Part shown: positions 1 to 7,339 of the stretch, in pieces | Layout: each line of letters begins with the position of its first letter | Position numbering within the stretch: the stretch's first letter is position 1 | Origin: DASWJZ01 sp038211615 | GTDB taxonomy: Bacteria; Pseudomonadota; Alphaproteobacteria; Rhizobiales; Afifellaceae | Reading direction: 5' to 3' | Assembly: GCA_038211615.1 (NCBI GenBank) | Contig: JBBQVL010000002.1 | Span: 1-64,000, forward strand | DNA: 64,000 nt | The notes under the pieces: generated by a model | Told to the model about the DNA's origin: nothing | The model's input: the letters and a program-made list of their open reading frames with translations, nothing else | The model's database searches: none | Translations under genes and position numbers: made by a program

Positions 1-4
1 GACA

Positions 5-110
5 CCACTGTCGTCATGCCATGGCTTGACCATGGCATCCATTCCGTTGCGCAGGCGACAGTCGCGACCGTTTCGGACTGGGTTGCCGGGTCAAGCCCGG
101 CAATGACGAC
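5..110. repeat. Intergenic palindromic repeat, family 1 (copy 1)
   Basis: Two nested palindromes can be read: ATGCCATGGCTTGACCATGGCAT on the left and GCCGGGTCAAGCCCGGC on the right, bounded by GTCGTCAT and ATGACGAC. The same arrangement returns in inverted orientation at 19774-19880, so this is a dispersed repeat rather than a local hairpin. It sits just after the stop codon of the DUF2125 gene and may act as a transcript end. It resembles the REP/BIME-like elements common in Hyphomicrobiales; function is inferred only. Confidence 0.75.
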
Positions 111-129
111 CGTCGTGGGCTGCGCCGGC

Positions 130-1113
130 CTACAGCGGCACCCTTGGGAGATCCACTTCGACCGGGCCGATCTTGGCGTTGCCGCGCACGATCTCCAGCG
201 TCAGTTCGCTCGCCGGCTTGCCGTCGAGCGTCGTCGCCTTGCCGAAGGCGAAGAGCCCGCCGGCCACCGCGTTGCCGAGCTTCTGCCATTTCTGCGGCAG
301 TGCGGCGATGACGGCGGGGAGAGCCTCCGCCCCGCCGACGCGGAGCACCATCTGGCCGTCGAGGATGCCTTCGGCGTCCACCGCGATGTCGCCCGCCACA
401 CGGAATTTCGCCCCGCCGCTTTCGAGATAAACGTCGATGCCGCGCGCCCAGACCGGCGCCTGCATGCCGGCGCGGCCGGCAAGGAGCGCGCGCGGCGGCA
501 CCGAAAGCTCGCCGGCGGCGGTGCCGCTGACGGGGGGCAGCTCCGCTCCGCCGGTCGAGACGCGCACGTCGCTGAAGGTCGCCGAGACATTGGTGCCGCC
601 GTTCGCCGACGGGGCGAGCGAGCCTTCGGCGCTGCCGGCCGCGATCTTCTCGACCGGCAGGCGCGGGACGGCGAGGTCGGCCTCCATGTCGGCTGTGTTG
701 AAGGAAATGGCGCGCGGGCCGTTCATCCCGACGCCGACGCCGAGACCGGCGCTTCCCCAGCGCATGTCCGCCGTCCCGAGCTGCGGCGCATCGACGTGCG
801 CCGGCGAGGTCATTGAGACGCGGGCGGTCATCGGCGAGAAGATGCTGGCGCCGCCGGTCAGCCCGGCGAAGCTCGCCTTCGAGGCGCTGCGGTTCTCGGC
901 GACGGCAGTCGCGCCGCAGCTCATGCGGAGCGCGAAGGGAAAGCCGACGATGCTGCGGTCGCGGCAGTCGATTTCGACGCCCTGCCGCGCGAGATCCGAA
1001 AGCGTCACCGTGGCGCGCGCATCGGCCCAGCGCGCCAGCCAGAACCAGCCGCCCGTCCAGGCGAGCGCCAGGATGACAAGGACCGCGGCAGCGGCAATAA
1101 GACCACGACGCAT
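130..1113 (-). CDS. DUF2125 domain-containing protein
   Basis: A 327-residue protein starting with a membrane anchor or uncleaved signal (residues about 4-28, with a GGWFWLARW segment), followed by a periplasmic region. The early segment with the paired cysteines CRDRSIVGFPFALRMSC matches the N-terminal core of the DUF2125 family, which is typical of Hyphomicrobiales and has no assigned function. The ATG at 1113 is preceded by a purine-rich GAGAGAAA. The next gene upstream (1185) is divergent. Family assignment is from recall of the conserved core; the role in the envelope is not known. Confidence 0.75.
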   Translation of the reverse strand: MRRGLIAAAAVLVILALAWTGGWFWLARWADARATVTLSDLARQGVEIDCRDRSIVGFPFALRMSCGATAVAENRSASKASFAGLTGGASIFSPMTARVSMTSPAHVDAPQLGTADMRWGSAGLGVGVGMNGPRAISFNTADMEADLAVPRLPVEKIAAGSAEGSLAPSANGGTNVSATFSDVRVSTGGAELPPVSGTAAGELSVPPRALLAGRAGMQAPVWARGIDVYLESGGAKFRVAGDIAVDAEGILDGQMVLRVGGAEALPAVIAALPQKWQKLGNAVAGGLFAFGKATTLDGKPASELTLEIVRGNAKIGPVEVDLPRVPL

Positions 1114-1184
1114 CGTTTCTCTCGGAAGCTTGCGGACCGAAACCCGCCTTGTTAGGCGAACGCGCCTACCCCGGGACGAAATCC

Positions 1185-1715
1185 ATGACCGAATTATGGG
1201 TGTTCGGCTACGGATCGCTGATCTGGCGGCCGGGTTTTCCCTATCTTGAGCGCCAGGTGGCCCGCGTCATCGGCGCGCATCGGGCGCTCTGCGTCTATTC
1301 CTGGGTGCATCGGGGGACGCAGGCGCGGCCCGGGCTGGTGCTCGGGCTCGACCGGGGCGGCACCTGCCGCGGCATCGCCTTCCGAATCGCGCCGCAGGAA
1401 TGGGACGGCGTCGTCGCGTATCTGCGCGCCCGCGAGCAGGTCACCGCCGTCTACCTGGAACGGTCGCGGCCGGTGCGGCTCGCCGACGGCACGGCGGCGA
1501 CGGCGCTCACCTATCTCGTAGACCGCGCACACCCGCAATATGCCGGAAAGCTCGACGAGGAGACGCAGTTTGCGCTGGTCGCGGGGGCTGCGGGACAGTC
1601 CGGCCCGAACCGCGAATACGTCATCAACACCGCCGCCCACCTCGCCGAACTCGGCATGCCGGACGCGGCGCTGGAACGGCTGGCGAAGAGACTGGCGGGC
1701 GCGTCATCCCGCTGA
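1185..1715 (+). CDS. Gamma-glutamylcyclotransferase (ChaC family)
   Basis: A 176-residue cytosolic enzyme expected to cleave gamma-glutamyl peptides such as glutathione, giving 5-oxoproline. The ChaC-type substrate loop FGYGSLIW is at residues 7-14 and the catalytic glutamate is in RARE (Glu84), in the usual YLxxRE context. The C-terminal NREYVxNT segment is also typical of ChaC. The ATG at 1185 is preferred over an in-frame TTG at 1149 because the protein then begins directly with the conserved strand. It is divergent from the DUF2125 gene and followed by an intergenic repeat. Confidence 0.88.
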   Translation: MTELWVFGYGSLIWRPGFPYLERQVARVIGAHRALCVYSWVHRGTQARPGLVLGLDRGGTCRGIAFRIAPQEWDGVVAYLRAREQVTAVYLERSRPVRLADGTAATALTYLVDRAHPQYAGKLDEETQFALVAGAAGQSGPNREYVINTAAHLAELGMPDAALERLAKRLAGASSR

Positions 1716-1727
1716 ACAATCAACTCC

Positions 1728-1865
1728 CCTCATCCTGAGGTGCTCGATTGCAGGGCAATCGAGCCTCGAAGGATCGGATGTCAGGCAGGGCGGCAGCGAT
1801 CCCTGAAGCCCTCGTGGTTCGAGGCTCCCCCGGATCAAGCCCGGGTCGCACCTCACCATGAGGGG
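1728..1865. repeat. Intergenic repeat, family 2 (CTCATCCTGAGG, copy A)
   Basis: Begins CCTCATCCTGAGGTGC, contains GAGCCTCGAAGGATCGGATG and TGGTTCGAGGCTCCCCCGGA, and ends CTCACCATGAGGG. The outer ends are near-complementary, so the whole element can fold. A second full copy is at 26625-26767 and a partial inverted copy at 25551-25604. It fills the gap between two convergent genes. Elements with this CTCATCCTGAGG signature are frequent in Hyphomicrobiales genomes. Confidence 0.8.
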
Positions 1866-1887
1866 GCTGGGGAGCCACGGCCTAAAC

Positions 1888-2223
1888 TCAGGCGGCGAGG
1901 CGGAGGGAAACCCGCTCCTCGGGGCGGAGGTCCTCGATGACGGCGCGGCGCTCCGCGAGCGTCGCCGCAAGCAGGTGAACATAGATCTCGGCGCGCCGCG
2001 GCACGGAATATTCCGCCATCCGCGCCAGCGCCGCGACCTCGCCGATCCACACGATCTGCCCGCCGCTCACTGCGATCGCCACGCCCGATTCGAAATCGGC
2101 GGCGGCATCCGCGCCCATGCAGGTGAAGAGATAGCGCTGACCGGAATGTCCAAACCAGTAGAGGAAGCGCGCCGGCAACCCGGCGGCCAAGGTGACGCGC
2201 GAAAGATGCGGAGACGGCAACAT
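1888..2223 (-). CDS. Small SOS-regulated hypothetical protein
   Basis: An 111-residue protein of unknown function. I recognise no catalytic motif; a conserved-looking aromatic stretch RFLYWFGHSGQRYLFT lies at residues about 19-34. ATG 2223 is chosen over GTG 2232 because GGGAG lies 8 bases before the ATG but abuts the GTG. The striking part is upstream: a TTGACG/TACGTA promoter overlapped by one LexA-type box and followed by a second. This makes DNA-damage induction the best inference. It stands alone, with no neighbouring repair gene (no imuA, imuB or dnaE2). Confidence 0.6.
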   Translation of the reverse strand: MLPSPHLSRVTLAAGLPARFLYWFGHSGQRYLFTCMGADAAADFESGVAIAVSGGQIVWIGEVAALARMAEYSVPRRAEIYVHLLAATLAERRAVIEDLRPEERVSLRLAA

Positions 2224-2253
2224 CGAGAACACTCCCGGCGGCTACGCCCCTTG

Positions 2254-2268
2254 GAACATAGGGGGAAC
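2254..2268. promoter_or_regulatory. LexA (SOS) box 1
   Basis: GAAC, seven bases, GAAC: an exact match to the direct-repeat LexA operator of Alphaproteobacteria. It lies about 30 bases before the start codon of the gene at 1888-2223 and just downstream of the predicted -10 hexamer. Confidence 0.7.
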
Positions 2269-2270
2269 AC

Positions 2271-2299
2271 TACGTAGCGCGCAGGGGTTTGTTCGTCAA
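2271..2299 (-). promoter_or_regulatory. Promoter of the SOS-type gene
   Basis: On the minus strand TTGACG (2299-2294) is separated by 17 bases from TACGTA (2276-2271). The -35 is near consensus and the spacing ideal; the -10 is a poorer match. The two LexA boxes overlap the -35 and sit just after the -10, the geometry expected of a repressed promoter. Confidence 0.5.
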
Positions 2300-2305
2300 G
2301 TGTTC
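2291..2305. promoter_or_regulatory. LexA (SOS) box 2
   Basis: GTTC, seven bases, GTTC: a second exact alphaproteobacterial LexA operator, in the opposite orientation to box 1 and overlapping the -35 hexamer on the minus strand. Two perfect boxes within 52 bases are unlikely to be chance. Confidence 0.7.
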
Positions 2306-2344
2306 TCATTGAAGGGGGCTGTGCTAAATTTCAGGCCACCTGTC

Positions 2345-2701
2345 CTAATTTGATGGACGTGACACGCTCGCTGCCGGCTCGTTGGGGTAATACGTGCCGG
2401 TGCCAAAATTCCTCGGGGCGAAGTAGTCAATCGAGGACGCGAAGCTTGGGCTGAGGGCTCGATTTTCGATCAAAGCCTGCTTCACATCATTGCTCGGTTT
2501 CACATCCGCATAGTGGTCGATCACATCAACCGCCCAAGCTCTGGCTGGGGCAATACCATTCTTCGGCTCTTGGCTCAGAATACCAACCGCGATCTCCACC
2601 ATCTTCACGTCCATCTCGCGATTCGTGCTCTTGTAGCCAAGCCAAGCGCCTACGACGCCAGTTGCCAGCGCAACGATCACCGCTGATAGGGTCCTGAGCA
2701 C
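2345..2701 (-). CDS. Membrane-anchored hypothetical protein
   Basis: A 118-residue protein with a single N-terminal hydrophobic segment (about residues 5-23) followed by a soluble region. A conserved-looking stretch VEIAVGILSQEP, then ARAWAVDVIDHYA, resembles hypothetical proteins I have seen scattered in proteobacteria, often as accessory genes. The GTG start at 2701 follows GGAGGGG. It lies 19 bases after the gene at 2721-3497 on the same strand, so the two are probably co-transcribed. Composition is less GC-rich than the flanks. Function unknown. Confidence 0.55.
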   Translation of the reverse strand: MLRTLSAVIVALATGVVGAWLGYKSTNREMDVKMVEIAVGILSQEPKNGIAPARAWAVDVIDHYADVKPSNDVKQALIENRALSPSFASSIDYFAPRNFGTGTYYPNEPAASVSRPSN

Positions 2702-2720
2702 CAGCCCCTCCTATCGCCAA

Positions 2721-3497
2721 TCACCCAAGCTCGTCATCAATGTCAGCTAGGATTTCCTTGTCGAGTTCCAGCTTTTTGATCAGCCGCTCGATTTCCTTCA
2801 CGCCGACTGCGCCGCTCACGATCAGCCGGAAGCTGGCGTCTTTTGAGAGGAGCCCGGTCATCAGCTCACGTTCACCTGCCATGATCTTAGCCTTTCCTGC
2901 GGGCGGCGGCAGCGGAGCAGAATTGCCGTTCTCTCCAGTGTCTCCATCAGCATCATCCTCCCCATCTTCAGGAATTTTATCAGAAGAAGAGAGTTTCGCA
3001 TAGGCCACTGTTGCGTCATAGACCTTCAAAAAAGACTTAGCACCGTTATCGGTGAATTTGTAATCGAACTTCAGCTTTTCGAGCGCTACGGCATCCACCG
3101 GCCGATCCTCGCGCCAATCCAGCCACAATTTCCTGAACATACGAGGGCGCAGGGCCGCGGTTTTCACGACGCTTTCGCGTGTCGAATCCTGTTCTGCCCG
3201 GAGATAGGTCCGCCCTTCAGACGAAACGCTTATTTCGCGTTTTGGCCCTGTCCCCTTGTAAAGAGCCAGCCCAAATGATCGTAGAGCACCGAGAGTTTGG
3301 TCGGCCTGGCTGCTTTTGTCTTTATATCCCCACGCGAGCCCCGCCTTGTCTGCTGGCGTTGGGTGGCGTCCAAAATACCTATCAAATGCGACGAGGCGCT
3401 CGATCGCCGTCTCGAGGGGAATAAATGGAAACGACGGGCTCCGATCTTTAGGGGCCCTATTAGCTGTAGCGGCTGCATTGCTCGATGCTTCGGACAT
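2721..3497 (-). CDS. Hypothetical protein, winged-helix-like N-terminus
   Basis: A 258-residue soluble protein. The N-terminal third (PFIPLETAIERLVAF, then WGYKDKSS) resembles the DUF5343-like winged-helix pattern of proteins that share a helix-turn-helix head and variable tails. An acidic, low-complexity linker (EDGEDDADGDTGENGN) runs from about residue 175 to 190. The end carries the motif GVKEIERLIKKLELDKEILAD, which I associate with a widespread uncharacterised family. The ATG is preceded by AAGGAG at 7 bases, and an AT-rich promoter region lies upstream. Lower GC than the flanks suggests acquisition. Function unknown. Confidence 0.6.
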   Translation of the reverse strand: MSEASSNAAATANRAPKDRSPSFPFIPLETAIERLVAFDRYFGRHPTPADKAGLAWGYKDKSSQADQTLGALRSFGLALYKGTGPKREISVSSEGRTYLRAEQDSTRESVVKTAALRPRMFRKLWLDWREDRPVDAVALEKLKFDYKFTDNGAKSFLKVYDATVAYAKLSSSDKIPEDGEDDADGDTGENGNSAPLPPPAGKAKIMAGERELMTGLLSKDASFRLIVSGAVGVKEIERLIKKLELDKEILADIDDELG

Positions 3498-3635
3498 GGC
3501 GCGACTCCTTCTCGCGCTTCATATATTCCAGGCGCGCGGGCTGCGCAACCGGAATTTTATGGCATATTTATCATATTGGCCTATTGACCATAGTGCGGTA
3601 ACGATTTATCAGCCTATTGCACTGGAGGCAGAGTC

Positions 3636-3728
3636 ATGGCTAGAAGAGACGCGAGCCCGGCGTTCAGCCGACCGGCGACCGGGGCGAGGATGGAAAAGGA
3701 AAGGGCCGCTTCCCGCCCGGCAAGGTAG
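3636..3728 (+). CDS. Possible 30-residue small protein or leader peptide
   Basis: A 30-codon reading frame starting ATG at 3636 with GGAGG seven bases upstream, encoding a basic Arg/Ala/Pro-rich peptide and ending TAG at 3728. It lies downstream of an AT-rich divergent promoter region and upstream of the tRNA-like sequence. Its last ten codons run into a 10-bp hairpin. No family is recognised. The near-ideal Shine-Dalgarno sequence is the main support; the ORF is short enough to arise by chance. Confidence 0.3.
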   Translation: MARRDASPAFSRPATGARMEKERAASRPAR

Positions 3729-3741
3729 GAAAAGCGGCCCT
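3702..3741. terminator. 10-bp stem hairpin before the tRNA-like gene
   Basis: AGGGCCGCTT at 3702-3711 pairs perfectly with AAGCGGCCCT at 3732-3741, leaving a 20-base loop. Read on the minus strand the stem is followed by a pyrimidine run (TTCCTTTTCC), so it could end transcripts coming from plsC. On the plus strand there is no T-tract, and it may instead be a processing or attenuation structure. Confidence 0.4.
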
Positions 3742-3755
3742 CTAATCGGCAACTC

Positions 3756-3829
3756 TCGGGGCTCGTCTAACGGCAGGACGACTGGCTTACCACCTGGAAA
3801 TCTCGGTCCGAATCCGAGGCCCCGCACCA
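3756..3829 (+). tRNA. tRNA-like sequence with encoded CCA and degenerate anticodon arm
   Basis: Folds as a 74-base cloverleaf. The acceptor is TCGGGGC/GCCCCGC (6 of 7 paired, U1-C72 mismatch). The D-arm is GTCT-AACGGCA-GGAC, the T-arm CTCGG-TCCGAAT-CCGAG is perfectly paired, the discriminator is A, and CCA is encoded. The anticodon arm ACTGG-CTTACCA-CCTGG pairs at only 3 of 5 positions, position 37 is C, and T-loop position 55 is C rather than T. Read in this register the anticodon is UAC (Val); another register gives ACC. This is either a decayed tRNA or an unusual accessory tRNA. It sits at the edge of a low-GC pocket. Confidence 0.6.
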
Positions 3830-3915
3830 ACCCATTCGAAACAGTGGGGCCGTGCTGTTGAAGCAGCCCCGCCTTACAACTATTACCGTGCTCTCATATA
3901 GCGAATCATGGGGAT

Positions 3916-4662
3916 TTAGTCCACTCGCAGTGCCTGTAAAGTGGGATCCCTGATCAGCTCATCTCCGATCAGCGCGTCGGTCGCGCCCTCGATCGTCTCT
4001 TCCAGCCTCTTCGCGAACACCTCTGCCTCCAGTCCCGGCGGGATCGGCGGAAGCACCTCGACGCGAATCGTCCCGCGTCGGTGCACGAATTTGTGCCTGG
4101 GCCAGTAGAGACCGGAGTTCAGCGCCACCGGCACACAGGGGACGCCGAGGGCTTCGTAGAGCCGTGTTACGCCGCGGCGATAGGCGGGCGGGGCGCCCGG
4201 CGGGCGGCGGGTGCCTTCGGGGAAGATGATGATCTGCCGTCCTTCGGCAATCGCGCGGCGGGCGTGCGCGGTCATCGCCTCAAGCGCGGCCGAGCCGCCG
4301 CCGCGGTCGACCGGGATCATGTGCGCCTTCCGCATGTAGCCGCCGAAGAGCGGCACCCAGAGGAGCTCGCGCTTCAGGATGAAGCTCGGGCGCGGGAAGA
4401 GCTCGATCAGCCTGAGAGTTTCCCAGGCCGACTGGTGTTTCGCGGCGACGATGCAGCCGCCGGCGGGGATGTTCTCCAGCCCGCGGATCTCGTCGTCGAT
4501 GCCGCAGATTGTTCGGTGCAGCCAGAGCGTGGAGGCGACCCAGAAGCGGCCGAACGGCCAGAACATGCGCTCCGGCAGCAGGAGCAGCGGCGTGAAGAGC
4601 ACCGCCTGCACGACGAAGTTCAAGTAGAACGCGACGTGGAAGAGGGCGGAACGGAGGAGCAC
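3916..4662 (-). CDS. plsC: 1-acyl-sn-glycerol-3-phosphate acyltransferase (PlsC family)
   Basis: A 248-residue membrane-associated acyltransferase expected to acylate lysophosphatidate in phospholipid synthesis. N-terminal hydrophobic segments (about residues 8-30) precede the acyltransferase block: KHQSAWE at 75-81 is the HX4D-type motif with Glu in place of Asp, and FPEGTR is at 147-152. The start is GTG with only a weak ribosome site. It lies 52 bases after ftsX on the same strand, so it may be read from the ftsEX promoter. A paralogue acting on other lysolipids cannot be excluded. Confidence 0.88.
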   Translation of the reverse strand: MLLRSALFHVAFYLNFVVQAVLFTPLLLLPERMFWPFGRFWVASTLWLHRTICGIDDEIRGLENIPAGGCIVAAKHQSAWETLRLIELFPRPSFILKRELLWVPLFGGYMRKAHMIPVDRGGGSAALEAMTAHARRAIAEGRQIIIFPEGTRRPPGAPPAYRRGVTRLYEALGVPCVPVALNSGLYWPRHKFVHRRGTIRVEVLPPIPPGLEAEVFAKRLEETIEGATDALIGDELIRDPTLQALRVD

Positions 4663-4714
4663 CTAGCCAGGTCTCCGATGGCGTGCCTGCCCTGGCGCGG
4701 TCACGCGCTTTCGC

Positions 4715-5782
4715 TCAATCGAGCTCGCGGAGCGTCCGGCGCACCGTCATGCGCGCGGTGATGGCGATGATGACGGCGAGCGCCAGCACCGTGATCGCCG
4801 AGCCGACATAGCCGTTCAGCCCGACCGACACGCCGCCGAAGAGGCTGCGGAGCTGCGCCTCCTCCGGCGTGGGCCCCTCCAGCCGCCCGAGAAAGCCGAT
4901 GAGCAGGAAGAGGCCGACGGCGATCGCGCCTCCGATCGACGCGCCCTTCAGCCCGAGCAGCAGGAAGTGGCGCTGGAATTCGCGCGCGATGTAGCTGTCC
5001 TCGGCGCCAACGAAGTGCAGCACCTCGATCACGATGCGGTTGCCGGCCATCGCGCCGCGCGTGGCGAAGACGACGCAGAGCGCGGTCGCGGCGAAGACCA
5101 GCCCGAGGATGACGAGCCCCACCGCGCTCATCACCTGCGCCATGGCGGAAAGTCGCTGCAGCCATTCGCCGTGGTCGTCGAGATTCGCGGTCGGCACCTC
5201 TTCCTTCAGGCGGCGGGCGAGGGTGGCGAGGTCGGCGTCCTCGGCGATGCGCACCGCGATCAGCCGCGGGATCGGGAGCTGCGAGATGTCGAAGCCGGTG
5301 CCGAGCCAGGGCTCGAGCAGGGCGTTCGACTGCTTCTCGTCGAGAATCGTGGCGGCGGTGACGCCGGGGACCTGCATGGCGATGTCGGCGGCGCGCGTGA
5401 CGGTCGCGGCCATGTCGACGCCGTCGGCCGGCTTGATCTGGATCGTCACCTCCGCCGCGATCTGCCGCTGCCAGCCATGCGCGCGATCGACGATCACGGC
5501 GACCGCCGCGACCGACAGGCAGGAGAGGAAGGCCATGATCGCGACCAGCGTCAGCAGCGCACGGCGCGCGACCGTGCGCGGCGGCACGATCGGGTTCGGG
5601 TTGCGCGGCGCGGAGGGACGGCCGCCGGCGCCGGTGGTGATCTGCCCGACCAGCGTCGTCGCCGGCATCTTCGACGCGCTCGTCTTCTTCCGCTGCTTGC
5701 GGGCGCGCGACGTGCGCGCCGGGCCGGGCGCAGGTGGACCGGGAGGCGGCGGGTCAGGCGGAGCGGAGACCTGCTCAGTCAT
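4715..5782 (-). CDS. ftsX: Cell division protein FtsX
   Basis: A 355-residue permease-like partner of FtsE. In the division machinery the FtsEX complex couples ATP hydrolysis to activation of septal peptidoglycan hydrolases. A long basic/Pro-rich cytoplasmic N-terminus (residues 1-75) precedes the first transmembrane segment (about 78-100). Then come a periplasmic domain (about 100-230) and three further membrane segments, the standard FtsX topology. It overlaps ftsE by 8 bases, consistent with translational coupling. The N-terminal extension is longer than in enterobacterial FtsX, as is common in this order. Confidence 0.92.
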   Translation of the reverse strand: MTEQVSAPPDPPPPGPPAPGPARTSRARKQRKKTSASKMPATTLVGQITTGAGGRPSAPRNPNPIVPPRTVARRALLTLVAIMAFLSCLSVAAVAVIVDRAHGWQRQIAAEVTIQIKPADGVDMAATVTRAADIAMQVPGVTAATILDEKQSNALLEPWLGTGFDISQLPIPRLIAVRIAEDADLATLARRLKEEVPTANLDDHGEWLQRLSAMAQVMSAVGLVILGLVFAATALCVVFATRGAMAGNRIVIEVLHFVGAEDSYIAREFQRHFLLLGLKGASIGGAIAVGLFLLIGFLGRLEGPTPEEAQLRSLFGGVSVGLNGYVGSAITVLALAVIIAITARMTVRRTLRELD

Positions 5783-6434
5783 AGATTTCCACGTGGCCCG
5801 CGTTCAGCACCAGCCGCCGCGCGTCGTACTGGTCCATCAGGGCGAGATCGTGCGTCGCGATGACGACGGAGGTGCCGAGACGATTGAGCTCGACGAAGAG
5901 CCGCAGCAGGCGGCGCGCGAGCGGCGGGTCGACGTTGCCCGTCGGCTCGTCGGCGAGAAGGATCTCCGGCTTGGTGATGAGGGCGCGGGCGATCGCCGCG
6001 CGCTGCTTCTCGCCGCCGGAGAGCACCTGCGGGAACACCCACATCTTCTCGCCGAGGCCGACCCATTCGAGCAGCTCAATGACGTCGCGCCGGTAGGCCG
6101 AATCATCGACGCCGGCCACGCGCAGCGGCAGCGCCACGTTCTCGTAGGTGGTCAGGTGCTCGAGCAGGCGGAAATCCTGGAACACGATGCCGATGCGACG
6201 GCGCATCGCGGGGATGAGGTTGCGCGCAACCGTCGCGGCATCCTTGTTGAAGATGCGCACGCTGCCGCGGGTCGGCCGCAGCGACAGGAAGAGAAGCCGC
6301 AGCAGCGAGGTTTTGCCGGCGCCCGAAGGCCCGGTCACGAACTGGAACGAGCCGCCGCCGATGTGAAAGCTCACATCGCTCAGCACCTCCGGTCCGAGGC
6401 CGTATCTCAGGCCGACATTCTCGAAGCGAATCAC
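5775..6434 (-). CDS. ftsE: Cell division ATP-binding protein FtsE
   Basis: A 219-residue ABC ATPase. Walker A GPSGAGKT is at 35-42, the Q-loop lies within VFQDFRLL, the signature is LSGGEKQR, and Walker B LLADEPTGNVD is the FtsE-type ending. It drives FtsX at the septum. The start is GTG at 6434. The region upstream carries a perfect TTAA-N7-TTAA box at 6502-6516, which suggests cell-cycle control by CtrA. The gene order ftsE-ftsX-plsC forms the likely operon. Confidence 0.93.
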   Translation of the reverse strand: MIRFENVGLRYGLGPEVLSDVSFHIGGGSFQFVTGPSGAGKTSLLRLLFLSLRPTRGSVRIFNKDAATVARNLIPAMRRRIGIVFQDFRLLEHLTTYENVALPLRVAGVDDSAYRRDVIELLEWVGLGEKMWVFPQVLSGGEKQRAAIARALITKPEILLADEPTGNVDPPLARRLLRLFVELNRLGTSVVIATHDLALMDQYDARRLVLNAGHVEIYD

Positions 6435-6501
6435 CGGCTTGTCTTTCTCCAGGCCTGTTCCGGCCGCGAATCCCGACCCATGCGCCGCCGTCCTCGGCTC
6501 A

Positions 6502-6516
6502 TTAAGACGACGTTAA
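6502..6516. promoter_or_regulatory. CtrA-type box upstream of ftsEX
   Basis: TTAA, seven bases (GACGACG), TTAA: an exact match to the CtrA recognition site of Alphaproteobacteria, in the intergenic region shared by ftsE (minus) and the zinc-ribbon gene (plus). It lies 68 bases upstream of the ftsE start codon, a reasonable promoter-proximal position. Confidence 0.6.
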
Positions 6517-6565
6517 CGTTAGCATTCGATGAATCGATTGCGAGAAAACCGTCCCGAGCGGCCAT

Positions 6566-7339
6566 TTGACCCTTTCCGATCACCTTCCCTCTCATCAGGT
6601 CGTCATCCAGTGCCCGGCCTGCGGCGCGGCCGAGTCGGCGGAAGCGGCGACGCTTGCCGACCAGCCCATCATCGTTTGCCGCGAATGTGGCGAGACATGG
6701 CCCGGCGGCGCGCCGCCGGCCAGGCGGCACAAGACGAAGCGCCGGCCGAGCGCGCGGCGCACGAGCGAGGTGATCGTCGCCGAGAAGCGGGCGCTCGTCA
6801 CCTATTCCGACCGCGCCGAGACGGCGTGGAAGGCGAAGATCGAGGGCGATTACTGGCCCGAGCCGCGGCGTCCTTCGCGGCTGCCGATGATGGCCGGAGC
6901 GATGGCGGCGCTGATCTTCCTCGGCGCATTCTTCGGCGGGCGCCAGGCGGCGGTGGCGGCGCTGCCGGACCTCGCCGGCCTCTATGCGGCGATCGGCCTG
7001 CCGGTGAATCTCGACGGCTTCTCCATCGACAATGTCGGGGCGGAGCGGACGCCGACCTTCGCCGGGTTCAAGCTCAAGGTGCACGCCACCATCCGCAACG
7101 TCGGCAAGACCGACCGGACGCTGCCGCCGCTGGCGGCCGTGCTCTACAGCGACGCGCTGGTGCCGGCCGGCACCTACGGCTTCGACGCGCCGGCGCGCAC
7201 CGTCAGGCCGGGCGAATCGCTGCCGCTGGTCATGGAACTGGAAAGCGCTTCAAAGCAGGCAGCCGAGGTGGTCGTCCGCTTCCGTCGGCGCGGGGAGACG
7301 CTCGCCGTCGCCGGCGCCGCGCTGCCCGCGGGCTCATGA
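6566..7339 (+). CDS. Zinc-ribbon (MJ0042-type) membrane protein
   Basis: A 257-residue protein beginning with a zinc ribbon (CPAC at 16-19 and CREC at 38-41), the MJ0042-type head found on many alphaproteobacterial membrane proteins. A basic linker, one transmembrane segment (about 105-130) and a C-terminal extracytoplasmic beta-rich domain follow. The only usable start is TTG at 6566, upstream of the first cysteine pair; the ribosome site is weak. It is divergent from ftsE and overlaps hpt by ATGA. Function unknown. Confidence 0.72.
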   Translation: MTLSDHLPSHQVVIQCPACGAAESAEAATLADQPIIVCRECGETWPGGAPPARRHKTKRRPSARRTSEVIVAEKRALVTYSDRAETAWKAKIEGDYWPEPRRPSRLPMMAGAMAALIFLGAFFGGRQAAVAALPDLAGLYAAIGLPVNLDGFSIDNVGAERTPTFAGFKLKVHATIRNVGKTDRTLPPLAAVLYSDALVPAGTYGFDAPARTVRPGESLPLVMELESASKQAAEVVVRFRRRGETLAVAGAALPAGS

